Source of the DNA: Epiperipatus broadwayi
Taxonomy: Eukaryota; Onychophora; Udeonychophora; Euonychophora; Peripatidae
Direction of reading: 5' to 3'
DNA: 64,000 nucleotides
Assembly (NCBI GenBank): GCA_028023455.1
Contig: JAQFVV010000253.1
Location: forward strand, 1,310,469-1,374,468
In this document: positions 21,960-33,259 of the stretch, in pieces
How the letters are laid out: each line of letters opens with the position of its first letter
Position numbering within the stretch: the first letter of the stretch is position 1
Position numbers and translations under genes: made by a program
The notes under the pieces: generated by a model
The model's input: only the letters and a program-made list of their open reading frames with translations
Told to the model about the DNA's origin: nothing
The model's database searches: none

Positions 21960-22740
21960 TTATTGCTACATGCACAAGATAATATATATAAAGTTCACTT
22001 TGGTTCACTTGCCACGATGAGTTATTGCTACACACCCAACACAATATATATATACTTTGTTTCACTTCATGACTGACTGCTTACTAGACAGTTTCCTCCA
22101 GCTTCAATTTTCTCAAAACTCTTGGGCCCTGTTCGGCTGCTGCTCACAAACACATTTTCACATCAGAGTGCTGCACCGTCACTTAAGCTTCTTTCAGCTA
22201 CACGCAATTCCATCTCTCTGCAACCATCCACTTGATAACTCATTGAAAGTAGAACACTTCACAACGGGCTACTTTCCAAATGGTTTCCTCTGGCCTAGGT
22301 TTCCCAAACTCTTTGACCCTGTTCAGCTACTACTAACGAACACATTTTCGCTCTAGAGTGCTGCACACTCACTTAAACTTCTTTCAGCTACACACACTTT
22401 ATTGATCAAACTATTTATAGACTCCTCAGTTGGCCTCTGGTAATCCAAGGTTCATTTTTGATGTTATCCGACCTTAATTCCTTTTTACATTTTTAATTAC
22501 ACATACAATTAATTAGTATTGTATCAAGAAATATTTGTAATTAACAAATATTTCTTAGCATTTATCAAACGCAATATTCTTATCACAAATATGTAAATTT
22601 AATCATTAATTAAATTAACACTTATCAGTTAGCGATCTAACGAAAAATAAATATATTTCTCTAGTATATTCTTTACTTTTTCTGGAATACAAAACTTATA
22701 CTTGGATGTTAATGTAAATATTTTTACAAAACACGACAAT
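21960..22740 (+). repeat. Unclassified interspersed repeat, copy 1
   Basis: It shares its order of blocks with minus-strand 29380-29880: TTTGGTTCACTT.CCAC, a CCCAAACTCTTTG.CC.GTTC block, a hairpin AAGAAATATTTG/CAAATATTTCTT, AAACGCAAT.TTCTTATC.CAAATATG, and a TCTGGA.TACAA.ACTTATACTTG end. Within copy 1 a block of about 115 bp occurs twice in tandem (about 22090-22203 and 22280-22394). It is less AT-rich than its surroundings. No ORF or RT motif, so the class is unknown (an LTR-like regulatory unit or a non-autonomous DNA element are options). Confidence 0.65.
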
Positions 22741-22759
22741 TACTATCATTTTTTCCTTC

Positions 22760-23440
22760 AAAACGCTATTGAACATTGCTTTAATCTTTTTAGCATTTAT
22801 TTTTAGTCTTATTTTCTAGTTTTAATCAACTAGTTTTTATAATATTTTCTGAAACTATAAAACATCAAAACAATCACATCATCTGGAAATCTAAATGACA
22901 GTTATTTTTCATTTATATATATTTTTAACATTCTATTGAAGTTCCAAAATACTTCCTGTAAAACTACTTCTATTTTTGGAGATTTGGATCACTTTGTCAA
23001 ATATTCTTGTAGTCTAATTACTGTTATTGTTTTTTGATAAATGTCCTTTGGAATTTGAAAATATTTTTGGTCTTTGTTCTGTTGGTTCAGATCTTTAATT
23101 GTCATTAAAATACTTATAGAAACAAATGCCTTTTCTTAATACAGAAAACTGTTACATATTGGTCGAATACTTGATTGAGAATCAATTAAGTTATAATCAT
23201 TTTAAAATCCTGTTTGTTTTTTTTGACTAGTTTGAATCCAAAGATTTCTGTAGAAAATATTACATAGGACTATCAGAAGTCTTGGTAGATCTACAATTTA
23301 TATCACCTTCTTCATTCTTTTTAAATCTCATTTCTGCATTTTTGCAATCGTCTGGTATATTTTCATTGTTTGGACATTTGATATATAGCCTTGTCAATAT
23401 TTTCCCTGTCTCCTGGTTCTTTTAAAATATTTATAGTAAG
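22760..23440 (-). pseudogene. Heavily decayed RTE reverse-transcriptase fragment
   Basis: The plus text parallels 4500-5230 segment by segment: an ATTGAACATTGCTTTAATC-like stretch, CATCATCTGGAAATCTAAAT (antisense of the FADD region), and ACAAATGCCTTTTC (antisense of DHEKAFDS). It is therefore a second, much older RTE copy on the minus strand. No open frame survives. Confidence 0.65.
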
Positions 23441-23444
23441 ACCT

Positions 23445-23611
23445 TCAATATTTAAATACAAGTATATTGTATATACTGAACTTTAGATATAATTATAGAT
23501 GATTTGAACACAGTCTTTTAAGCTCCCTTCAGCTATACACTCCATATTATATAGCCGATAGACATAACTACATACCTGTAAAAAAGATGTATTTCATGCA
23601 AAACAATACTC
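23445..23611 (-). mobile_element. Hammerhead-bearing SINE, copy D, 3' part
   Basis: Minus strand: the tail of hammerhead stem II and GAAATACAT (23596-23588), then a tRNA-like body with GTGTTCAAATCATC (about 23499-23512) and the family tail ACAATATACTTGTATTT (to about 23450). The 5' part of the same copy is at 25309-25342, separated by a LINE insertion. The direct repeat AACAATACTC marks the break. Confidence 0.72.
23602..23611. repeat. Target-site duplication, left copy (AACAATACTC)
   Basis: Identical to 25309-25318 on the other side of the LINE. The next base (A) also matches, so the duplication is 10-11 bp. Confidence 0.85.
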
Positions 23612-25030
23612 AACAACAGAGAGATTACACCAGGCTTCAAGCCATACAAGTCGATCCCTCAAGGATCTCCACTCAGTGCCCTTTTCTTCACAGCATACAT
23701 CAACCCTCTTCTGATGGATATAGAAAAAAACCTCCCAGGAATTTTCCTTCCCTCTCTCAATAAAAACTTCAATGTATTTGCATATATAGATGACATCATG
23801 GTTGTTCTTCCCACCATTAAATACCTTCCCCATCTCATTAACATCTTAAACAGAAATACAGCGAAACTTGGCCTACAAATAAACTTTAACAAATCTTCCA
23901 TCTGGAAGATCATGTCTGGTAAACAAATTAACTCTCCCTTTTCTGCAAAACCCCAAAGATACCTAGGTTTCCCAATCTTCAAAACACCAACTGCAATGGC
24001 AAGAGAGATTCAAGATGCAATCCTCCATTCAACTGAAGCCATCACCACGTCACTCTCTAGAGTATACCTTTCATTATATGGAAAGGTTGGCCTCCTCAAC
24101 ATGATCATAATGCCAAAAATCTCATATTATCTTCCATTCGTAAAAATGTGTAAACAGTTTCAAAATAAAATCAACCGATTATGTACCAAACTTCTCTGGA
24201 GAGGAAGGACAGTTGCTATTAGCTTGCGAGGCATCCAACGACCACGCAGGTTCAATGGACTGTCATTCCACTCAATACAAGCAATCATTTTACAGAAAAC
24301 CCACAACACTCTACATAATCTGATCATCTCATGTGGATTCTCCAACATTATTAAAAAAATTACACCGACAGATCGTCCTCCGCCCTCTGCCAGTTCATGG
24401 ATAGCCTCCCTAATATACCACTTACAACTTTATAACCCAATAATGCCCTCTAACCTTAACAAAAAAATCACCTTATGGGAAGCATACAATATAATCAACT
24501 ATAATCAACAACCCATCAAAACCAGCCTAAAAATAACCAACCAAAGACTCATTTCACACTTCAAAAGATGGAGTCTGGAACCCAAATTCCTTGACTTCAT
24601 CATTAAAATAAATCTTAATGCGCTTCCCACGAATTGGTTCCTTTATCACCGAAGAGGTTTTAACAGCATTGATCCTATATGTGGTCTGTGTGCTCGTGAA
24701 GATGAAACCATAGACCATATTATACACCGGTGCCCAAGACTTAAAACACTGAAAGAGATAATTATAATTAATTCCAACATAAGACCTGATATGATTTTCT
24801 CACTTGAAAATGCCATTCATAATGGTTTTTTTTCAATAATAAGGCTTTCTACCTTTGTCCTTTATTCCATATGGATAGTGAGATGCAAAACTCTCATGGA
24901 ATTACCCCCGCCACAAATCATACCATTGTTTTATCAAATGCTCAAAAAAATCAAGAAACGTGACCAGCTCCTGGCCTCCAGTAAAGTCTTTGATGACACC
25001 TGGTCTTTAACTGCTCTTTCCTTTTCCTGA
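23612..25030 (+). pseudogene. L1/Tx1-like LINE ORF2, reverse transcriptase C-terminal half
   Basis: An open frame of 473 codons runs from the insertion junction to TGA at 25028. It starts inside RT (GFKPYKSIPQGSPLSALFF, family motif QGSPLSxLLF). Catalytic motif C follows with FAYIDDIMVV (IDD in place of YADD), then GLQINFNKSS (motif D), RYLGFPIF and YYLPFVKM-type thumb. A cysteine motif CGLCAREDETIDHIIHRC follows near residue 375, then a hydrophobic C-terminus. The CxxC...HxxxxC motif and RLNGLxF-type region are typical of L1/Tx1-group ORF2. The Ala-to-Ile change in the catalytic motif and the missing N-terminal half make it non-autonomous. The absence of stops over 1.4 kb indicates recent arrival. 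Confidence 0.85.
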
Positions 25031-25308
25031 TTATCAACTCCCACCTACCCAGCATTATAGAATAGGAAATTCTAAAAGAAAATATGCATGTTTATATTAA
25101 AAATGCTTATTCCATTAAACAAGTTCTTAGAATCTCATCACTATACCTAACCACATAAGAGTATAACAATTGTACTCTCATAACAAAATCTAGCCAGATG
25201 ACAAATAGAACATTATACAATCATATTATTGTACAATTTATTCATTTATCTATCCTTTATTAGTATGTAATCACTATTTATTGTTAATAAAAAAATTTTG
25301 TTGAAATG
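23612..25308 (+). mobile_element. 5'-truncated L1/Tx1-like LINE insertion with target duplication
   Basis: Bounded by AACAATACTC on both sides (23602-23611, 25309-25318). It comprises the RT C-half plus a 3' untranslated region of about 280 bp ending in AAAAAAATTTTGTTGAAATG. It interrupts the stem II sequence of SINE copy D. There is no long poly-A tail at the end. Confidence 0.83.
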
Positions 25309-25342
25309 AACAATACTCATCAGTTTACAGAGCTCATCTCTC
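25309..25342 (-). mobile_element. Hammerhead-bearing SINE, copy D, 5' part
   Basis: Minus strand from 25342: GAGAGATGAGCTCTGTAAAC followed by the hammerhead 5' core CTGATGA and the first bases of stem II, ending at the target duplication. It fits the 5' block of copies A, B, C and E. It is separated from its continuation at 23611 by the LINE. Confidence 0.7.
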
Positions 25343-25349
25343 AATTAAA

Positions 25350-25815
25350 ACACTTTTAATTAAAAAAAAATACTGTACTGGTCACTTCGATCTTTTGGAT
25401 CACCAAGGATGCCCATTAGGTCACTAAGTATCTAGAAAATTTAATTTATGGTGATCCAAAGAGAGAAAAAGATCTTTAACATTGTTCAGACAATTGAGAA
25501 AAGAACACAGACAAATGTTAGCCTAAATAATTATAAACAATTTTGAAATTTATTAAATCTAAAATAAATAATCGAACAAAGCATGAAAGTATGACCTAAA
25601 TTTCTCAGCGGATTTATCAGAGAGTGTACAAGAGTATTGCAACACTAAAGACCTTGGCAGATAAGTTTGTTTCCTCACTTAAGAATTAAAAGGGATTTAT
25701 GCTGTCTTCTTGCTAGCGATATATATATAAAAAAACAAATTCCAATTTCCTCATTTAGAGATTTCAAAATAAAGAAGAAAATTAGAGACAATCTTAAATA
25801 AGTATATAATAGATA
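25350..25815. other. Non-coding AT-rich interval
   Basis: It has a short inverted TTTTGGATCACCA / TGGTGATCCAAA pair (25390-25460) and no coding signal. Confidence 0.5.
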
Positions 25816-25819
25816 TAGA

Positions 25820-27890
25820 AAAAAATGTTAGATGTGAAGGACAGAGAGATAACAAACATAAAAGCATATAGTAATGGAAATATTAGATTTACAGAAAATA
25901 AATTGAATGAGGCAGGGAAAAAATTAAAAAATGGAAAGGTAAGAGGTTTAGATGGATGGGCAGCAGAGATGGTGATGAATTTAGGAAATAGGATAAAATT
26001 AAATCTATTATCATGTTTTAATAAGACAGCACAGAAGAATATATTACAATAGTAAGGCTACTATTTAAAGGAAAGGGTAAGGATCATAGAAAATTAAGCA
26101 ATTATAGACCTATAGTGATAATATTAGTATTATATAAAGTTTTTGCATATATGGTGGCTGGAAGGGTCACAAAATAGATGGAATAGTGGGGAAAATGCAA
26201 GGAGATTTTTGATCAGATAGGCATATAAGAGATAGTTTATTTGTAGACATACAGCTTATAGATACAAATAGGATATGGTTTTTATAGATATAGAGAAAGA
26301 ATATGATAGAGTAATTAGAAATAAATTATTGGTAAGTTTAGTACATTTTGAGAATGAATGGAGCTTCAGTGGATATTATTAAGAGGTTGTATGAAAATAA
26401 TTACTCTATATATCAATTAAGAAATATAGAATCAGTTAGAGTTAAAAGTAGAGTGGGATTAAGACAAGAAATGTCTTATGTCACCTATTTTGTTTTTATT
26501 ATATTTGAAAGAAATAGAGAGATCAATACAAAGACTAGAAAGAGGAATAAAGATGCCATTAATATTTGGCAAGGGAATATATATATATATATATTATCAG
26601 GTCTTTTATTTTCTGATATGTTCTTGTGCATAGAAAGTAGGGACAATATGGAAGTTGTGCTAAAGATGTGCACAAGAGTGGGTAAAGAGATGAGGATTAA
26701 ATTTAGTAAAGTAAAATCAAAAATAATGATGATAAATGTTGGGGAAAGAGAAAATAATTTTATTGTGGAATAGAAAATTAAATGTGTTGAATAGGTATAA
26801 CAGTTTGGGAATCATCTTAAAAATAATCAGAAAAATTGCTTGGATGATTGGGAGAAAAAATTGATAAATGAAGCAAAAAAAAAAAAGGGACTGATAAAGA
26901 AATTGTATGGAAGGGAGTGGCAGTAGCAGGGTTAACATATGGTAATGATGCATTATGAGTTAGTAAAGTGATATTAGATTACTTAGAAAAAGTACAAAGA
27001 AAAGTAGGAAGTCAGGCATTAGAAGCAGATGTATGAATAGCAAAGGAGCAATTCAAGGAGAAATGGTATGGTCAAGTTTTTATACGAGAGATGCAAAATG
27101 AAAATGTTTGGTAGATTGCAATTTATGAATAATAAGAGAATAGCCAAAATAGTATTTAATTGGGTTGTGAGTAAAGAACAGATAACAAGATGGCTGAGAA
27201 AGGTAGTACAGTTCGCAGAAGATTTAGATAAAGAATTTGTCAGTATACTTATACAAAAGGTGGGATGATTGTGTTAGGAGAATTTTTATGTGTTATAGTG
27301 GCAAGAAATGAGATAGAAAAATAGATGCATTAATAAAGAATAGGGAATTTGAGAACTAGTATGGAGAGTAAAAGGAATTTAAATATGTATAGAAGTAAAC
27401 AGAATATTGGGTGTGTGTTAATTTATGATAATAGCAAGGAAAATAGTTTATTGTTTAAGGCTCAAACAGGATCTTTAGCAACAAGGGAATGTACACATAA
27501 ATGGAAAAATGTGGGTGATTTAGTCTGCAAGTTGTGAGAAAGGCATAGAAAATATCAGGCATCTGTTAATTAAATGTTAATGCCTGAAAGCAGAAAAGGT
27601 ACAAATAATGAAGTTGTGGAAAAATAAATATAAACAAAGTGATTATACAGAAACTGGGTTTTTTATGCTGGGTTTGGAAAAAGATTAGAAGGATTTAGAT
27701 ATAAAGGTCTTAGAGTGGACAAAGATTATGTTGTGGAAATGGAATGGAACAAGATAGAGATGAGTATGGAAAAAACTTAAGGTGGGGAATAAAAAGGAAA
27801 GGTAATGTGGTTAACAGATTGCTCACGGCATAGTGGCTGAGATTCCTGACTATGAGAAAGGAGAAGCTATAGTGCATCACATCACAAAGA
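25820..27890 (+). pseudogene. LINE family A copy, RT and 3' end, degraded
   Basis: Frames in order give the RT N-region (NEAGKKLKNGKVRGLDGWA at about 25900-25970, family twin at 42.5 kb), RT palm remnants, a MEVVLKMCTRVGKEMRIKFS segment (about 26650-26700), a C-terminal KMKMFGRLQFMNNKRIAKIV-type region with intact neighbours (27068-27268), and a CxxxxHLL..C region (27530-27590). The 3' end has GTGGCTGAGATTCCTGAC and CATCACATCAC, shared in inverse with copies at 40.5 and 55.1 kb. Domain content is a non-LTR RT. The clade within CR1/L2/jockey-like groups is not resolved. Many stops and frameshifts. Confidence 0.8.
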
Positions 27891-28439
27891 AACTAAATAC
27901 GAAATTAGATTGAAATAAATATGTCCACTACCACTTTTATTATTTATTTCCATTTCTAAAAGAATAAGAAATTAGGATAGAAAGATTTAGGATAAGCATA
28001 GGAATTCCTACAGTTGGAACCAGGAGAATAAAATATAATAGTAGTTCTTTTCTTACATACTTCATAGCTATATTCTTTCTACCACACTCCCCCTTTAAAT
28101 AATAATAATAAAAAAAGCTTGAATTTTGCAACCCATTGAAAAGAAACTCCCTCTTCACTGTATTTTGCAATGATATTTATAAATATTAAAAATCAAGCTA
28201 ATTTAAATATGGAGTGTGAAACTAAGTAAGTAAAAATCTTTCATTGCAAATAAACAAACATATTTAATTTTAATTATATTTAGAAAGACTATACAAGTCA
28301 TTTTTACTCCCCAAACTCAAATATAAGTAATCGAAGTAATGCATAATGCTAGCTGAAATCTAATAAAATATTTGGAAAAGGTGATAAGTGCGTGCTTTAA
28401 CATTTGAAAATGAAGTACCTTGATTTAGCCACAAAAAAG

Positions 28440-29080
28440 GGTAAAGATGCACTGGGAAGTGAACTATAGTCATCAAATGGGATTACCCAAGAGGAAATGG
28501 ATTGGACAAGTTTTTAATGAAGAAAATTAAAAGCAAACTAACAATGTTTGGAAGATTTCAATATATGAATAACGATAGATTAATAAAAATAGTGTTTAAT
28601 TGAATTATGCTGAAAGGACAACAAACACAAAATTTTGCAATATACAAAGTTAATAGATACACAATTTATTGCCACATATTTATATGTGAAGTAGTATAAA
28701 TGTATTAAAAATGTATTATAGCTATCTAATTATGAGAGTAGGAAAAGAGAATAAGTTGATTAGAAAAAAAAATTATGAATGATGAAATAGTGTACAACAA
28801 TTCATGTAGAATTTATTATTTGATGCACAAAAGAAACTTTAGATACTAGTAAAGAAGGTAAGAATAAAATGAGGATTTGGAATGAAGAATTACTTTATGT
28901 GGAGATGAGATAGACACTACTGAACATTTATTATTGGAGTGTAAAATATTGAAATATGATCACTAATAAATGGTCTAGAGAATAATACAAATTTAAAGAA
29001 AAGAAATAAATGATTTTATAATTTTTTGTTTAGATCTTTGAAACAAAAACTGAAAGTATAATAAGACAATGTTACTAACA
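28440..29080 (+). pseudogene. LINE family A, older 3' fragment
   Basis: Decayed equivalents of the C-terminal landmarks are seen: GAAATGGATTGGACAAGTTTT (MxWxxF), ACAATGTTTGGAAGATTTCA (MFGRFQ), AATAGTGTTTAATTGAATTA (IVFN) and, at about 28885-28945, LCGDEIDTTEHLLLECKIL. Its position directly after the 25.8-27.9 kb copy suggests a separate insertion of the same family. Confidence 0.65.
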
Positions 29081-29379
29081 TATCAATTTTTATTAAAATA
29101 TGATAGAATCAAAAGAAATGAATGCTGCCTTGAAAAATGATTTTTTAATAAAAAGTAATTAGATGAGTTTATTATGGTATGTGGTCATTTCGGAGGGGAA
29201 GAATGTTTAACTTAATTAAAAGTTTCCAGGCATGAAATCTGCAACAGAAACTTTTGATTTCATCTAAGGCACTAATTTACATTTTAGCATGTCTGGCAAT
29301 ATAGAAAGAGAAAAAAAAATTGTTTACTTTTATATATCTATTTATTTACTGTACATTACATTTGTCAGGTTTTGTATAA

Positions 29380-29880
29380 ATATGTACATGGAAATTCAAG
29401 TATAAGTGTTGTACTCCAGAAAAAATAAAGAAAATATATTAGAGAAATATATTTTAGATAGATAACTGATAAGGATTTAATTAGTGATTAAATTTGCATG
29501 GAGTGTAACACTGGAAAATATTTACATATTTGCGATAAGAAAATTGCGTTTGATAATTGCAAGAAATATTTGTTAAATACAAATATTTCTTGATACAATG
29601 GAAATTGAAAACACTAATTAAAAAACACTAATGGGAAATGCAAGACTGATAACGGTCAAGAATGAAGCCAGATTGCTTTAATCCAAAAGTGTGTGGTTCT
29701 CAATTCCAATGAATTTACCAAGTGAATGGGTGCAAAGAGATTTTAAATGACAATAACATGTTCGCGAGGAGCAGCAGAACCAGGCCAAAGAGTTTGGGAA
29801 GCCATGCAGAAAGCAAAATCGTGAAGTGTATTGTGGGAAGTGAACCAAAAGTAAACTATATATATTGTGTTTGTGTGTAC
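29380..29880 (-). repeat. Unclassified interspersed repeat, copy 2
   Basis: Reverse-complement partner of 21960-22740. It contains GGCCAAAGAGTTTGGGAAG, AGTGAACCAAAAGTAAAC, the AAGAAATATTTG...CAAATATTTCTT hairpin and CAAGTATAAGTGTTGTACTCC in the expected inverse order. It lacks the internal tandem duplication seen in copy 1. Confidence 0.62.
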
Positions 29881-30410
29881 TGATAACTTTTTGCTATTAC
29901 TTTTCATCATTTATTTGTGATTATTATGCATTTTGAATACACAACATTATCATCACTATTTTTGTTTATTATTAGAGTGGCTTATTCTCAAGAAAAGACA
30001 CCAATCTGAATGTATGGCAATGTATTATGTGTGTGTATATATATATAATTAAATGGTTCATCACTTGGAAGGTCACGGAATATTCTAGCACTGAAAGTAA
30101 CAGGTCTGAGCTTTGGTTCTGTCTGTGTTCTTTAAATTTTAAGGCTGTCCTTTTACCATTGCATCAATTGTGCAGGTCAATGTATTAATGTTAAAGAATA
30201 AAATTGATTTATAATAATATTAGAAAGTGATGAGATTTATGGTAATAATAAATGATACCATAAATTGTAAACCAATCTTTAACTAGTCCATTGCATATCA
30301 AAGAAGTTTCTAATATACATGTGCAGGTAGTAAAATATAAAACAATACATACCAAACAATTTAAATGTGGCTTGTGAGAGTTTATAATAATTTGTTTTAT
30401 TTCTCACAGT

Positions 30411-30543
30411 AAACAAAGCAAAGCAAAACTCCATATAGTAGTGCCACCTGTGCTAAACAAAGTAATCAATGGATGCCAGAAGGCTTGTGCATAAAATCCC
30501 TATCTAATGCTTACTATATGGAGTTTTGCTTTGCTTTGTTTAT
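30411..30543. repeat. Palindromic MITE, 'CTCCATATAGTAGTGCCA' family
   Basis: The arms of about 30 bp at 30411-30440 and 30512-30541 are inverted copies (AAGCAAAACTCCATATAGTA). The interior AAGTAATCAATGGATGCCAG is shared with elements at 48.56-49.04 and 60.89-61.03 kb. Non-coding. Confidence 0.78.
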
Positions 30544-30682
30544 AAACAATTATGTGCTAGTATTGGAGATGTGATCATGTGATGCTTGCTGATTTCTCAC
30601 AGTCTAGATGCCTAATTACTAATATTTGTCTGACCTTGAATTTTTGCTGCTTGCATAAAAGAAATATGGTAAGTAAAACAGC

Positions 30683-30767
30683 TCCCAAATTCAGTTGAGA
30701 TTTGAACTATTGAGTCTTTTGCCATTGAAGGTAAGTGTGCTATCAACTATACCACAATGTCCTTCCA
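30683..30767 (-). repeat. tRNA-derived SINE head
   Basis: The minus strand reads GTGGTATAGTTGATAGCAC (A-box-like) followed after about 30 nt by ATAGTTCAAATCTCA (B-box-like), with tRNA spacing. The acceptor stem does not pair, so this is not a functional tRNA gene but a tRNA-derived SINE head. Confidence 0.55.
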
Positions 30768-30779
30768 TAATAGAAGGAA

Positions 30780-31790
30780 TGTCTTTTTTTTTTTATGTAA
30801 GATTATAAAGTTTAAATAAATGGGAAAAAGAAAAAAAGACATTTAATTTAATAAGTGATGTTTGTGAATAGAGAGCATAAAAATAAAAAATTATTAATGA
30901 TTAGAATGTATAGCTTTGAGAAATAGAGAACAAATAGTAAAAATGTGGGTTATATAAATTAGCATAGCACAGCTCTCCTTAAGGGAACCAACAGAACATC
31001 AATAATCTTTTGACAAGGATATACTATAATTAGAAAATAAATGAGATCTAATTAGTAACATCTTGTTAATAGATTGCTGATGTCCTATTGGTTTATTTAA
31101 TGCACGGGGGTACATAAGACAACTAATTAGCTGTTGGCATTTCTGTTTTGATACATATATATATATCAAGAGAAAAATATTTTTTCATCGATAAAAGCTG
31201 ATTTTGACTGATGAAAATTATGAGAAAAATAAAAAACATGAAAATGATTTTTGAGAAATAGCATAAAACATTAGGGATAAGATGTATTATAAAAAATATA
31301 ATGTCAAAAGGAAAGTGGTGAGACAAATAGATAAGATGATATGCATGTAATTAGTTATGTAAAAAATGTAAATTAAAAAAAAAAGTGTGAAAATCAGAGA
31401 TATGTAGATAAGCAAAAAGCTATGTAGATAAAAAAAATAAGAAGTTAAGCAAGTAGATAGATGGGCAAGTGGGTAGATGGAAAAGTAGGTTGGTAGAATA
31501 CATTTAGATAAGTGATGGCCAAATAAGGGGGTGGATAGATAGCTAAATAGGTGATGGGAAAAGAGAAAATGGATGCAATTTCCATTATTGTACATCACAA
31601 ATCGTGATTTAAAAATTAATCTCTTCCTCCATTTTTTAATACTTTTTTTGTTTTTAACATTACATTTACATTTAGTCCCTTATTAAATTTATATATGTTG
31701 ACTATGACTTCCCTTCATAAACTTTTTGCATTAATTTTTATCCTTATCTTATTAAACATTCTTTTACAAAAAAAAAATTAAAAGCTGAAT
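30780..31790. other. Low-complexity A/G-rich tract, no gene
   Basis: Purine-rich with (TAGA)-like repeats from about 31385 to 31560. The two antisense ORFs here are translations of low-complexity DNA. Confidence 0.6.
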
Positions 31791-31796
31791 AAATAC

Positions 31797-32016
31797 TAGT
31801 TTTATTTATATATTGGACTATTTCCATCACTAATATAAGTATTGAAGATCCTTAGAAAAATTTAACTTTATTTAAATATTCAAAATACATTCAAGTGTTA
31901 GTAATAGCATACAGGTAGTTGAATGTATTTGGAATATTTAAATAAAGTTAAATTTTTCTAAAAACATTCACTACTTACATTAGATGATGGACATAGTCCA
32001 ATATATAAATACAACT
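31797..32016. repeat. Palindromic element of about 220 bp
   Basis: TTATTTATATATTGGACTA...CATCA at the left returns inverted at the right (TGATGGACATAGTCCAATAT). Inner arms around AATTTAACTTTATTTAAATA also mirror, so nearly the whole unit can fold. Non-coding. Confidence 0.78.
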
Positions 32017-32019
32017 AAA

Positions 32020-33258
32020 ATACTATCATCACAAACTTTCAGGAAAATATTGAATAAATATTAATGTAAACTCCATTGTAGAATTAAAAATAAAATTTGT
32101 GTTCCCCTCCCCTCTTCCCGCCAAAAAAAAACAAAAACATTAAACTGCGCATGTGTGTTTTAAAAAAAAAAAACGGATATGTTACTTTTTTATTCATTAT
32201 ATATATTAATTTAAAAGCCAATCTTTAGATTAACCTAGAGTTAATTTTCATTTATTGCTAATTAGATTACTATTTTCTCATTTGGGGGTGGGTGGGGGAG
32301 AATTACCTCAATAATCTTTTTATACAGTAAATTTTCTTTGCATGTGGCCTATGCACAAGTTAAATACTCTTACTTTTGGCAATAGACAGAAATAGATTTT
32401 GAATTAGGACCATAGTGTTTAAAATAATTTGTCGATGTTAATATTTATTTTATTCCTAGTTAATTTCTTCTGTGTGTGTAAAAATATCAGTAACATAAGA
32501 AGTATTATATAATCAGCTTTTGTTGGTGTTTCAATATATCTACGTCATATGCCACTGGAATCTCTCAAGATTGGACTAGCTTTTTGTATATATTGCTGGT
32601 ATGACATACCCTAATTAGCAGATATAAATGTGTGGTCTTTAATCCAGTTCAGCTTTCACAATCTCCAGATTTAGGTATAGTTAGCAGTTATCTGTGACCC
32701 ATACATACTGGGCTATGAAGTATCTGAAAAGCCACACCTCTATACTTTTTTGGAAGCTTAAAGTTGATCAATATGAAACCAGTAGCAACTGCCCTTTTTT
32801 TAAAATTATCTTTTCAGTTAAATTGAACCCATTCTGAAATGTATTGCTTTTTAATTAATAAAAAAAAAAGATGATTAAATTATAATTGTAGTTTTTTTTA
32901 ATCAAAAATACTTAGTATCTTAATTAAAAAATTTCTTTCTAATCTTTTGAATAAAAACTTACTACAATTAACTTTTATTATCATATATATATATCCCTTA
33001 AAATAAATGGCTTTGTTTTAATGTGAAAAGTTTTTCTTTGTTAAAATAAAAATTTAGATTTTTGACAAAATCAGAAATATTTGTATCACATATCTTTTTT
33101 TATATAATTTTAAATAATTTATAGAAATTTCAAAAGTATCAAAAAATATTAATACTTAAAGCTATTCCAGGCTTTAAATATTTATATACATAAATTATGT
33201 CTATATTCATTTCTCCTCTAAACTTTAAATATATATGACACAATACACTATTAAGATT
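32020..33258. other. Non-coding AT-rich interval
   Basis: A G-rich run (GGGGGTGGGTGGGGG, near 32284) and A/T runs, no exon recognised. Confidence 0.5.
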
Positions 33259-33259
33259 A

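Noticed and set aside
30683-30767. Functional tRNA gene
   Set aside because: A and B box-like motifs are present but the acceptor stem does not pair and the anticodon arm is not defined; better explained as a SINE head.
31123-31598. Two minus-strand ORFs of 67 and 103 codons
   Set aside because: Translation of purine-rich low-complexity repeats ((TAGA)-like); no protein signature.
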